Positions 51,340 through 59,335 of a DNA stretch of 64,000 nucleotides are shown in pieces; the stretch's first letter is position 1; the number at the start of each line of letters is the position of its first letter. The notes below the pieces were generated by a model. The model made no database searches. It had not been told where the DNA came from and was given only the letters and a program-made list of their open reading frames with translations. Source of the stretch: Spirochaeta isovalerica (GTDB lineage Bacteria; Spirochaetota; Spirochaetia; DSM-2461); NCBI RefSeq assembly GCF_014207565.1, contig NZ_JACHGJ010000001.1:868001-932000 (forward strand), read 5' to 3'. A program made the translations under genes and the position numbers.

Positions 51340-51560
51340 AAGAAAAGAAATTTGAAGAAAAATTATCCGAACTGGAAGAGATAAGCAGAAAAATCAAGTC
51401 GGGGGAGCTGCCTCTCGATGAAACTGTGGCAAACTTCGAAAGAGGGATGAAACTGGCAGGAGATCTTGAGAAAGAAATTTCTTCCATAGAAAGAAAAGTG
51501 GAAATTCTGGTATCCGACCCGGGCGAACAGGCGGAATTCACCGATTTTCCGGAAGAGTGA
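51336..51560 (+). CDS. xseB: Exonuclease VII small subunit
   Basis: 74 residues, mostly a helical hairpin: FEEKLSELEEISRKIKSGELPLDETVANFERGMKLAG, the XseB signature. Several copies bind one XseA. It overlaps xseA (ATGA) and the convergent DUF192 gene by 23 bp. Confidence 0.95.
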   Translation: MKEKKFEEKLSELEEISRKIKSGELPLDETVANFERGMKLAGDLEKEISSIERKVEILVSDPGEQAEFTDFPEE

Positions 51561-51966
51561 TCCTGTCCCCCGGGGAAATTCCGTTTCTCTCAAACCATCC
51601 CTGATTCATTTCGAGAGCATAGAGAACCGATCGCGTCGATCGTACGGGGCTTTCATCGAGAGGATACATATCATAAATCTCTTTTATCTCTCCGTTTTTG
51701 GATATATAGGCAATTGACAGGGGAATAAGCGTGTTCTTCATCCAGAAAGACATTTTTTTCTCTTCCTGGAAGACAAAGAGCATACCGTGATCCTCATCCA
51801 TGGATTTGCGGTTCATAAGCCCTGTGGCGCGGGATTGATCGTTATCGGCAATTTCAACCCTTATGGTTTTATCCCCGACCTGAATTTCCGCTGTCTCCAG
51901 AGATGAGGAATCGCAGGACAGAAAAGCCAGAACCGCGAGAATTGTCAATAGTAGATTTTTCTTCAT
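51538..51966 (-). CDS. DUF192-family lipoprotein
   Basis: 142 residues. Lipoprotein signal (KKNLLLTILAVLAFLSC). The DUF192 core follows: IRVEIADNDQSRATGLMNRKSMDEDHGMLFVF, FWMKNTLIPLSIAYI and ALEMNQGWFERNGI. Function unknown. It is convergent with and overlapping xseB. Confidence 0.92.
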   Translation of the reverse strand: MKKNLLLTILAVLAFLSCDSSSLETAEIQVGDKTIRVEIADNDQSRATGLMNRKSMDEDHGMLFVFQEEKKMSFWMKNTLIPLSIAYISKNGEIKEIYDMYPLDESPVRSTRSVLYALEMNQGWFERNGISPGDRITLPENR

Positions 51967-51982
51967 TCGAAACCTGCTCTTA

Positions 51983-52528
51983 TCAGAATGTATCGAGAAA
52001 ATCTTCCCTCAGGACTTCCCCGTTCGATTTCCTCTTTTGGGATTCCTCCAGGAAACTGTCGAAAACAGTCAGATCGACATATTTAACCGTCAGGGGATAT
52101 TCCAGAGAGAGCCTGTATTTGTCATTTTCCCATATCATCCCCGTCGGATCAAGAGAATCTGGATCTCCGTATTTTCCCGTAAGCTGCATCTGAAAGCTAT
52201 AGAAATCGATTTTTTCTCGATTCATGATCAACGATATCTGGTAGAGTTTCTCCTCGTCGAATAGAAAATATCCCCGTTCAATAAATCCGCTGCCCGCCGT
52301 ATCGATTATGGATCTGTCCGGTTCGAGCATCATGCTGACGTCAGGGTCCCCCCTGTAAGCGAAATGACTGTCGTATTTAAGCTTTTCCTTTACGATTTCC
52401 AGAGAATCTCCGAAAACAAAATCGTGAAATCCCCCGGGGACTTCTTCATAACTATTCTGAGAGAAAACACTGAAAAAGCTGAAAACTATTAGAATGGGCG
52501 TCAGAAAACCCCTTTTACTCTTTACCAT
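51983..52528 (-). CDS. Exported protein of unknown function
   Basis: About 181 residues from the ATG at 52528; the upstream open frame is a shadow of the opposite-strand gene. Signal peptide (KRGFLTPILIVFSFFSVFS). The mature part has FHDFVFGDSLEIVKEKLKYDSHF and YGDPDSLDPTGMIWEN, a pattern seen in small periplasmic domains that contain a YGxPD turn. The family is not recognised. It is divergent from the gene at 52595. Confidence 0.75.
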   Translation of the reverse strand: MVKSKRGFLTPILIVFSFFSVFSQNSYEEVPGGFHDFVFGDSLEIVKEKLKYDSHFAYRGDPDVSMMLEPDRSIIDTAGSGFIERGYFLFDEEKLYQISLIMNREKIDFYSFQMQLTGKYGDPDSLDPTGMIWENDKYRLSLEYPLTVKYVDLTVFDSFLEESQKRKSNGEVLREDFLDTF

Positions 52529-52560
52529 ACATTTTTCTATCGGCTGAAACGGCATTGTCT

Positions 52561-52588
52561 TTGATTTATTTTCCAATGGAAGTAATAT
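52561..52588 (+). promoter_or_regulatory. Promoter of the PEGA-barrel gene, leaderless arrangement
   Basis: TTGATT (52561-52566), a 16-nt spacer and TAATAT (52583-52588). The ATG at 52595 is 6 nt after the -10, with no ribosome-binding site. Confidence 0.5.
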
Positions 52589-52594
52589 AGATGT

Positions 52595-54247
52595 ATGAGC
52601 AAACGAATACTTCTTCCCTCTTTTCTTCTGTTTCTTTTTCTTCTGGGGTCGACAGCTGCATCGCAAAGTCTGACAATCAATTTCTACACCTCTTCCGATT
52701 ACAGAAGATCTGCTTTGTTTGCCGCCCAGGACAGGATATACGATCGAGAAGTCCAGTACAGCCAGGGTCTGGAACTGATCTGCCGGCAGGATAAGGTCAA
52801 AGCTGAGATTCAGGGTTTGGGAACCTATTACACCCCTCTGGATCTGAATGATATCCCCCCCGGTGATTATCGGATTCAATTGAGCAAAACCGGTTTTTAC
52901 CCCTATCAGTTTACCGTTACGATTAAATCCAATGCCAGGAGCTCTGTGGAAGTTGATCTGAAACCCTATCTGACATCTTTGAACATTGATGGACTACCCT
53001 CCCGATCCGTCATTTATATCAATAATAATAAAATCGAAGGGCATAAAGCTGATGTGACTCCGGGAGACGTCTCATTGCGGATTAAAACTTTCGGCTACGA
53101 GGATTATTTTCAGGTCATAACTGTCGATGCGCAGGAAGAACAGAGTTTTTCTCCGGTTCTCGTCCCCCGCGATTTCAGCCTTTCGGCGATCGAAGTAAAC
53201 AGAAATACCATATGGCTGGGAGACAGCCCGTCGCAGAAGATTGTCCGCTTCACTGTCTCAGCTACAGCTCCGGGAACAGCGTCATACCGGATTATTCGGG
53301 AAAGCGATAATTCTGTTGTACAGGAAGAGATTCTGGACATAGAAACAGAGAAGACAGAGATCATCTTTGATTTGAGGAAATCCGGACCGGCCGAGGCGGG
53401 AGTCTATCACCTTGAGATAAAAGGTGAAGGGCTTGAAGATAAAGATTTACAAAGGATAACCCTTATGGTCTCCGAAGGGGGCAAATCGCGATGGAGAAAC
53501 AGTTTTTCCGGTACAGCCGGTTTTCTCTACTGCCCCGAAGCCAGAACCCTTCCGCAGGGAGTCAGTCAAATTCAGACCGGTTTTAATCCGGCTTTTACAG
53601 GACGATCCCTGGATGATCTGTATATTCCGGCTTTCCTCTCTCTCCGGACGGGGATTACCGACAGAATTGAAGTGACAGCCGGAACAACACTGTTTCTTTC
53701 TCCCCAAACCGAACACAGCTCTTTTGATTTTCAGGCATCTGGTAAGTTTATGATTCTGGGCCATGATAAAAACAAAGGCTTTGCTCTTTCCGCCTCCCTT
53801 TCGGCCAATTATAACGGAATAGCGGGGAATTATGGTTCCGTTCCACCTTTTGATCCCTATGGTGGGGTTACGGGGCTCTCTCTCAGTCTACCGGTCAGTT
53901 TCGGTATTGGCTTGTTTTCAGTTGTCATTGCCCCGGAATTCCGTTTCAGCCCTTCCTATCCTATGACTGAGCCCGGCGGCTTTCAAGAGGGCGAGTTATA
54001 TATCTGGAATTACTTCAAAGGGGCCATGTCAATCGACGTCGGCTCATTTTCCGCGGCGTTCTCTATGGCCCTTCAAACTCCGTCCTATCTGCATGGAGGA
54101 AACGAGTGGCCTCTATATCTGGGTCTGGAATCCTCACTGACACCCGGATCGACTGGCTTTACAATCTCCCTTTTCGGAGGTTTGCGCTATCTCTCGGGAG
54201 ATGACCTTCTGGGTACGGCCGGACTGAGCGCCGGATTTATCTGGTAA
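52595..54247 (+). CDS. Exported PEGA-like protein with C-terminal beta-barrel
   Basis: 550 residues. Signal peptide (KRILLPSFLLFLFLLGSTAAS). About residues 30-200 hold PEGA-like strands (IPPGDYRIQLSKTGFYPYQFTV, VTPGDVSLRIKTFGYEDYFQV). An Ig-like region (about 205-290) follows, then a barrel-like C-terminal half (about 300-550) that starts FSGTAGFLYCPEARTLPQGV and ends AGFIW with a terminal aromatic. The design suggests an outer-membrane protein with periplasmic domains. Confidence 0.75.
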   Translation: MSKRILLPSFLLFLFLLGSTAASQSLTINFYTSSDYRRSALFAAQDRIYDREVQYSQGLELICRQDKVKAEIQGLGTYYTPLDLNDIPPGDYRIQLSKTGFYPYQFTVTIKSNARSSVEVDLKPYLTSLNIDGLPSRSVIYINNNKIEGHKADVTPGDVSLRIKTFGYEDYFQVITVDAQEEQSFSPVLVPRDFSLSAIEVNRNTIWLGDSPSQKIVRFTVSATAPGTASYRIIRESDNSVVQEEILDIETEKTEIIFDLRKSGPAEAGVYHLEIKGEGLEDKDLQRITLMVSEGGKSRWRNSFSGTAGFLYCPEARTLPQGVSQIQTGFNPAFTGRSLDDLYIPAFLSLRTGITDRIEVTAGTTLFLSPQTEHSSFDFQASGKFMILGHDKNKGFALSASLSANYNGIAGNYGSVPPFDPYGGVTGLSLSLPVSFGIGLFSVVIAPEFRFSPSYPMTEPGGFQEGELYIWNYFKGAMSIDVGSFSAAFSMALQTPSYLHGGNEWPLYLGLESSLTPGSTGFTISLFGGLRYLSGDDLLGTAGLSAGFIW

Positions 54248-54258
54248 AAATTCAAGTT

Positions 54259-54567
54259 TTAGATTTTCGTAAACAGATAGATGAGATAGACAAGCACAGC
54301 AGAGAGAAAAAAAATCGCTGAATAGGCAAACATTCTGGACATGGAGAGGAAACTGTCCTTTTTTTTCTTCTTATCCTGAGGGGTTTTATCATAGCTATCG
54401 GCCAGATAACCACAAACCGGACAGCCTCTGAGAAATTCAGCCCCCTTCCCCGTATAGCCGCAGACTGGGCATTTAACTGCCCGAAAGAAGCGGCCGCATC
54501 CGGGACAGCGCTCTTCATCGGGGCTGACAGCTTCTCCGCAATTATCGCAGTGGAAGGATTTGGCCAT
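54259..54567 (-). CDS. Zinc-ribbon protein with C-terminal membrane anchor
   Basis: 102 residues. Four CxxC pairs form zinc ribbons (CDNCGEAV, CPGCGRFF, CPVCGYTG, CPVCGYLA). A Lys-rich stretch follows, then a C-terminal membrane segment (YSAIFFLSAVLVYLIYLF). Such small zinc-ribbon anchors are of unknown role. It starts 5 bp after the SpoIIE-type gene on the same strand. Confidence 0.85.
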   Translation of the reverse strand: MAKSFHCDNCGEAVSPDEERCPGCGRFFRAVKCPVCGYTGKGAEFLRGCPVCGYLADSYDKTPQDKKKKKDSFLSMSRMFAYSAIFFLSAVLVYLIYLFTKI

Positions 54568-54572
54568 AGGGC

Positions 54573-57500
54573 TTATTTTTTCCTGATTGCCAGGACCGTG
54601 AGGTCGTCGTACTGGGCATTTTCTTTGAGATGGGTGTAGTAAATATATTCAGGCATTTCGGGATGCTCTACCGGATAGCGGAAATACTCTTTATACTGAT
54701 CAAAGTGATCTCTCAGGAATTCATCGATTTTCCTGTAGATCATGATCCTGTCGCCGGGTCCCGCATTGGGATCGGGAAAGAGCCTGAAGATTTTTTCAAC
54801 CGCCAGAAGCCCCATGACACCGTCTTCAATGGAATCGTAACATCCGCTGAAATCGAAAGTGAGCTTATCGTCGGGGAAGGGGTTGTGATGCTTGATCAGC
54901 TCGTATTTTTCGCCATTGAGAATGGCGTTGGCAATTTCATCTATCCGTTTCAGCCCCAGTTCTTCGACTGTAGAGCCGATAAGGTGGGTATCTGTATCGC
55001 GGTTCTCTTTGGCGTCTTTTTCGCCGGCGAATTCACAGCCCTCGCATTCGATTATCTTCAAATCCGAATTCCTGAAACTTCTCTGGGATTCTTCAATTCC
55101 GTCAGTAAAGAGAAATACGATATCTCCTGACCGGAACGTATGTGTCTCCTGCTTGAAACCGCCCTGCATATCAACCAGATCGGTGGAGAACGGCCCGGCA
55201 GCAGGCGCTTTGTGAAGGGTGAGAGAATCCATGGCCCGTTTCGAAGAATCGAAGAAGTGAACGATATTGTCACCGGCATTGCTCATCCAGGTTTTACCCG
55301 TTCTGATATTGATAAGCGCAACCGTAAAGGCGGCAAACTTACCTTTGAATTCAAGCTGTTCGATCAGGTCGTTAACGTCGGCGACCATTTTATTGAGATG
55401 GATTCCGTCGCGTTTGAGATTGAGGTTCTTACAGTAACTGTCGAAAACCGTCGCAACGACGACCATGATAAGAGAAGCCGGAATATCCTTACCGGAGATA
55501 TCGCATTTTATACAGGCATAGTGCTCGTCATCGATTTTCTTGTAGTTGAAATAGTCCCCCGATACACCTTTCGCCCCGACATAATATCCGTAAAACTCGG
55601 CATACTCGTCATCGGTATATCCGGAAGGGAGTTTTCTCTCCTCTCCCGAAGGAACGGGATCGAGGCGGACAAATTTCTTCTGGACTTCCTGCCCCAGCAT
55701 GAGCTGCTGGTTCGCCACGGCGGCTTTTATAAGACCGGAAGTCATCTGATTGACCGATTCCGCCAGATCGTAGAGCTCATCTTTCGATTTGACAATGATA
55801 TTCTGCGCTTCCAGTTTCGTAATATCCTCAGCGTCGCGGATTCTCTCTACCCCGGCAACCAGTTTTTTGATGGGGTTGATCATAGTGGAAGCGAGAATAA
55901 GGGCTCCTACAATCCCCAGAGCCAGTGCGGCCAGGGAGATAAAAATCGTAATCCGGATCAGGCCGGTTATGTTTTCATCGATCGTGTCGAGAAGCGGAGC
56001 AATGGTTATCCCCAGCCTGACGGCTCCCCGGTAATAAGAATCCGTATTGGAATCCTGATAGACAATGGGGCGGTAAAATATATATTCCAGCTGATCGCGA
56101 TTGAGTTCCGCCGGAACGAACCGGGGGTAGATAAAGGATTGATCAGCGATATTGGTTAGCTTATTGTTCAGATCTTCGGAAAGGGCCTGGATATCGCTCT
56201 GAATGAGATTGATTTCCTCCCGGGAACCGCCGGTCGTTGCCAGCTGGATTCCTCTTCTTTGCAATTCTTCCAGTTTAGCCGGAATGTCACCAACAATCTC
56301 CCGTCCCTGCTCGTTAATAGTCTGTTCGACATTTTTAAGTTCAGTGGAAATGATATCGAAAATCTGCTTTTCTCCCCCGACAGTGTAAGCTCCGGCAAGC
56401 CCGGCTTCGGCGAGAATCTTTTGAAAACTGATTCTGTCTTCATCAGAAATATCTTCATTGAGACTATATCCGTTGTCATTCTTCCCGTACAGTCGATTGA
56501 ACAGCCGAACCCCGGCTTCATCCAGCCCATCCGTCACCTGCTGTCCTTCATTTTCACTTAATGAATCGGAGAGAGCGAATTTGCTGGTTATGTCCGGGTC
56601 GTTGTTAGCCCAGATATAGTTATAAACGGTTCTGTCATTGGAGCCCGTACCGGTAATAGTCGTATAAATGGCCTCATCGAGAGCGTTTGTCTGTCTGGGA
56701 ATCGCCAGCAGTCCCAGACTTCTGTCCAGTCCCGTTTGCTGAAGGGAGTTTTCCGCACCGGACACAATCGTCGCCAGAAGGAGTTCCGCCCGCTGCTTTA
56801 CGCTGTCTCCCAGGTTTTCTCTCTGCTGATTGATCATATAAAGTCCCAGGGATACGGCAAGCATAAGGATTACCGAAATAACCAGGGCGAGCAGAGCCAT
56901 GAGGAATTTCATTCTGAGGCCGACGCCTTTTCGCTTCATAGTTTTCAGTTTCTCCTTTCTTAATTCATCGGTCAGCAAGCCCCCTTCGAAAAGAGCTTTG
57001 CTGTCATATGTCAGTTCGCGGATTTCTTTGCCTATCTGAACCATCCTGAAAGCCGACAGGGTAATAATGAGCCCGAGCAGCGACATCACTGTTATGGTGA
57101 GAATCAGATTACCGGGAACCGTGCGGATCTTGTAAGGAATGAGATTCCAGACAGATTTGTAATCGGTTGTGAAATCGCCGAACTTGACAACGCCGGTCGA
57201 ATCGAATTGCATCTGGTTCCGCCAGAAAACGAGATCCCTCTCGGGGTGAATCACTCCGATCCTGTAGATGCCTTCTTCAATATCATCTATTAAGGGACCC
57301 GATATGGTTCTGTCATCTAAAACTGCGTAATCTCCCTTATCCAGAAAGTACTGCAGGTCCCAGGGCTCTTTCCCGTCCCGATCTATAATCACAGAACCGA
57401 TTTCACCCTGCGTTTTGAATCCCCTACCTCTTATAGTCAGTTTCACTCTCAGAAGATCATCAGTTGTAGCGGTAACATTGGTTATATATGTGACAGGAAT

Positions 57501-59315
57501 GTATTTATTGAGGCGGAAGACCTGTATGGACGGCTTGCTCCGGTTACCTGCCGTGTCTTCGGCTACAACTGTAATGCCCCAGTAACCGTTATCGTAGTTA
57601 TTGATCTGCACACGCCTGTCCAGAGGAACCTCTCTGGTCGGAGTCGCATAGGAGAGTCTGTTGTAATCGGAATAAAAAATATCCGATCCGAGGAAATTGA
57701 TTCTGTAGAGATACCGCTCGATATCCTCATCAGGCGGATCCTCCCAACGGAGGTCGAAGGTATTGGATAAGGCATAACCAAATGGATTTGTAGCGGGTTC
57801 GATAAAAACCACTTCCCCGGGGGGTGTGATATCGTAATAAAATGAAAGCTCTGCCGGATCGGACCAGTTGCCGGCATAGTCCTGGGCGATGACTTTAAGA
57901 TACCAGAGCCCTTCCCCGGTAGCCTGGAATGACATTCTTCTTCTAAGAGGATCACCGCGGAGATCAAGCTTTTGCGGCGGAACCTCTTCTTGGTCCTGGG
58001 TCCAGATATAGCTGTACCCTCTGATATAGGAAGAGTCGACCGGTTCTGTCCAGGTGAAGGAAGGGAATTCCTGGGAGGACCGCCTGTTTCTGATAAAGTT
58101 GACCGGAGAGATTCGAGGCTTATCCACGGTCTGGTCGGGACTGAGGATTACCGTCCTGTTTCTCGTACCGGACACATTTTCCCAGGCAATGAGAAGCTCT
58201 TCCTCTCCGTCTTCCGCTCTGAACGGTACAAAATAACCGTAAGTGGAATCGCCGTTCATGGTACTGACAATGCTATCATCCCAGAACAGACCGACCTTCT
58301 GAGCCATAATGACTCTGTATCCATCGCGGTTGTCAAACCAGAGAAGGATTTCCTCCCCTTTAACCGAAGCGATTCTGGGGAATGCCGAAATCCTGTAATC
58401 TTCGGTCACGGCTTCCACATCGGAAATTCTGTTGCCATCGCGGTCAAGCTGCATATAATAAATACGGCTGTTCAACCCGAATTCGTTCCTTTCCCAGACC
58501 AGGGAGAGATGATCTTCATATGCAGCGAGAAAAGGCCTCTGATTGGAAAAATCGTCAGGCGACAGCTCCGGTGTCGCAGGATCAATAAAATCGGTCAGCA
58601 GTATTTCTTCGCTCCAGCCCCCTGTTTCCGAGTTTCGCTTCTTCATGAACAGCTGAAAGTTGACACTGGAAAGGATGGCCTGGAAGATAACATATTCCTC
58701 TCCGTTCCATGAAGCGTAAAAGGGAAGAAAGCTTTGAAGGAGATTGTCGTTTTCAACAAAACGACTCAGCTCCGCCCAATCTCCCTCTGCATCGGTTTCC
58801 GTAAAATAAACCGATAGCGTTCCGGGAATCCCTTCAATAAACAGATCGGCTTTCTGAGTGACGAACAATATCAGGCTGTCGTCTTCTTTCAGAAATAAAC
58901 GGGGAGCGACTATTGTGGATTCCGCTTGCACTGCGCCTTCCTCAGAGAAAGTCAGCCCTTTGTCATCGGAACGATAAAAGGTGATTGTATTTTCATCGAG
59001 AGCAAAAGCGACATGGATCACGCCCATCCGGTCCACAACAAATGAAAAGAGAGAAACTTTCTGATCCCAGCTGAAGGGAAGCACGCCGGTGATATTAACT
59101 TTGGAAGACCAGTTCAATCCGTCTTGCGAGACAGCGCTGTAAAGAGAAATCGTCCCGCCCGAGTCGCCCTTCCCGGTGTATTCCTGCCAGACAGAGACAA
59201 TAATCCCGTCGCCCCCTTTCGTCTGGGGGAAAAAGCTGTTTTCCGATAAAATACTGGGATCTTCCCAGAAAAAATCGGCAGCCTGTAGCGAGAATACCGT
59301 TCCAAGCAGGAACAT
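54573..59315 (-). CDS. Large transmembrane sensor with HAMP and SpoIIE/PP2C phosphatase
   Basis: 1580 residues from the ATG at 59315. The ectodomain (about 20-745) has BNR/sialidase-like beta-propeller strands and two FN3-like modules (DYAGNWSDP, DTAGNRSKP). TM1 lies near 745-767 and TM2 near 810-830. A second periplasmic loop (about 830-1130), TM3 near 1140-1160 and a HAMP domain (INPIKKLVAGVERIRD) follow. Then comes a PP2C/SpoIIE phosphatase: GVSGDYFNYKK, CDISGKDIPASLIM, GDIVFLFTDGIEESQ. It probably dephosphorylates an anti-sigma antagonist; no partner is seen here. An upstream ATC could be the true start (see findings). Confidence 0.9.
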   Translation of the reverse strand: MFLLGTVFSLQAADFFWEDPSILSENSFFPQTKGGDGIIVSVWQEYTGKGDSGGTISLYSAVSQDGLNWSSKVNITGVLPFSWDQKVSLFSFVVDRMGVIHVAFALDENTITFYRSDDKGLTFSEEGAVQAESTIVAPRLFLKEDDSLILFVTQKADLFIEGIPGTLSVYFTETDAEGDWAELSRFVENDNLLQSFLPFYASWNGEEYVIFQAILSSVNFQLFMKKRNSETGGWSEEILLTDFIDPATPELSPDDFSNQRPFLAAYEDHLSLVWERNEFGLNSRIYYMQLDRDGNRISDVEAVTEDYRISAFPRIASVKGEEILLWFDNRDGYRVIMAQKVGLFWDDSIVSTMNGDSTYGYFVPFRAEDGEEELLIAWENVSGTRNRTVILSPDQTVDKPRISPVNFIRNRRSSQEFPSFTWTEPVDSSYIRGYSYIWTQDQEEVPPQKLDLRGDPLRRRMSFQATGEGLWYLKVIAQDYAGNWSDPAELSFYYDITPPGEVVFIEPATNPFGYALSNTFDLRWEDPPDEDIERYLYRINFLGSDIFYSDYNRLSYATPTREVPLDRRVQINNYDNGYWGITVVAEDTAGNRSKPSIQVFRLNKYIPVTYITNVTATTDDLLRVKLTIRGRGFKTQGEIGSVIIDRDGKEPWDLQYFLDKGDYAVLDDRTISGPLIDDIEEGIYRIGVIHPERDLVFWRNQMQFDSTGVVKFGDFTTDYKSVWNLIPYKIRTVPGNLILTITVMSLLGLIITLSAFRMVQIGKEIRELTYDSKALFEGGLLTDELRKEKLKTMKRKGVGLRMKFLMALLALVISVILMLAVSLGLYMINQQRENLGDSVKQRAELLLATIVSGAENSLQQTGLDRSLGLLAIPRQTNALDEAIYTTITGTGSNDRTVYNYIWANNDPDITSKFALSDSLSENEGQQVTDGLDEAGVRLFNRLYGKNDNGYSLNEDISDEDRISFQKILAEAGLAGAYTVGGEKQIFDIISTELKNVEQTINEQGREIVGDIPAKLEELQRRGIQLATTGGSREEINLIQSDIQALSEDLNNKLTNIADQSFIYPRFVPAELNRDQLEYIFYRPIVYQDSNTDSYYRGAVRLGITIAPLLDTIDENITGLIRITIFISLAALALGIVGALILASTMINPIKKLVAGVERIRDAEDITKLEAQNIIVKSKDELYDLAESVNQMTSGLIKAAVANQQLMLGQEVQKKFVRLDPVPSGEERKLPSGYTDDEYAEFYGYYVGAKGVSGDYFNYKKIDDEHYACIKCDISGKDIPASLIMVVVATVFDSYCKNLNLKRDGIHLNKMVADVNDLIEQLEFKGKFAAFTVALINIRTGKTWMSNAGDNIVHFFDSSKRAMDSLTLHKAPAAGPFSTDLVDMQGGFKQETHTFRSGDIVFLFTDGIEESQRSFRNSDLKIIECEGCEFAGEKDAKENRDTDTHLIGSTVEELGLKRIDEIANAILNGEKYELIKHHNPFPDDKLTFDFSGCYDSIEDGVMGLLAVEKIFRLFPDPNAGPGDRIMIYRKIDEFLRDHFDQYKEYFRYPVEHPEMPEYIYYTHLKENAQYDDLTVLAIRKK

Positions 59316-59335
59316 GAAGACTGATGCGGCTCTTT

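Noticed and set aside
52529-52879. N-terminal extension of the exported protein at 51983-52528
   Set aside because: It lies antisense to the start of the gene at 52595, and a clear signal peptide begins at 52528.
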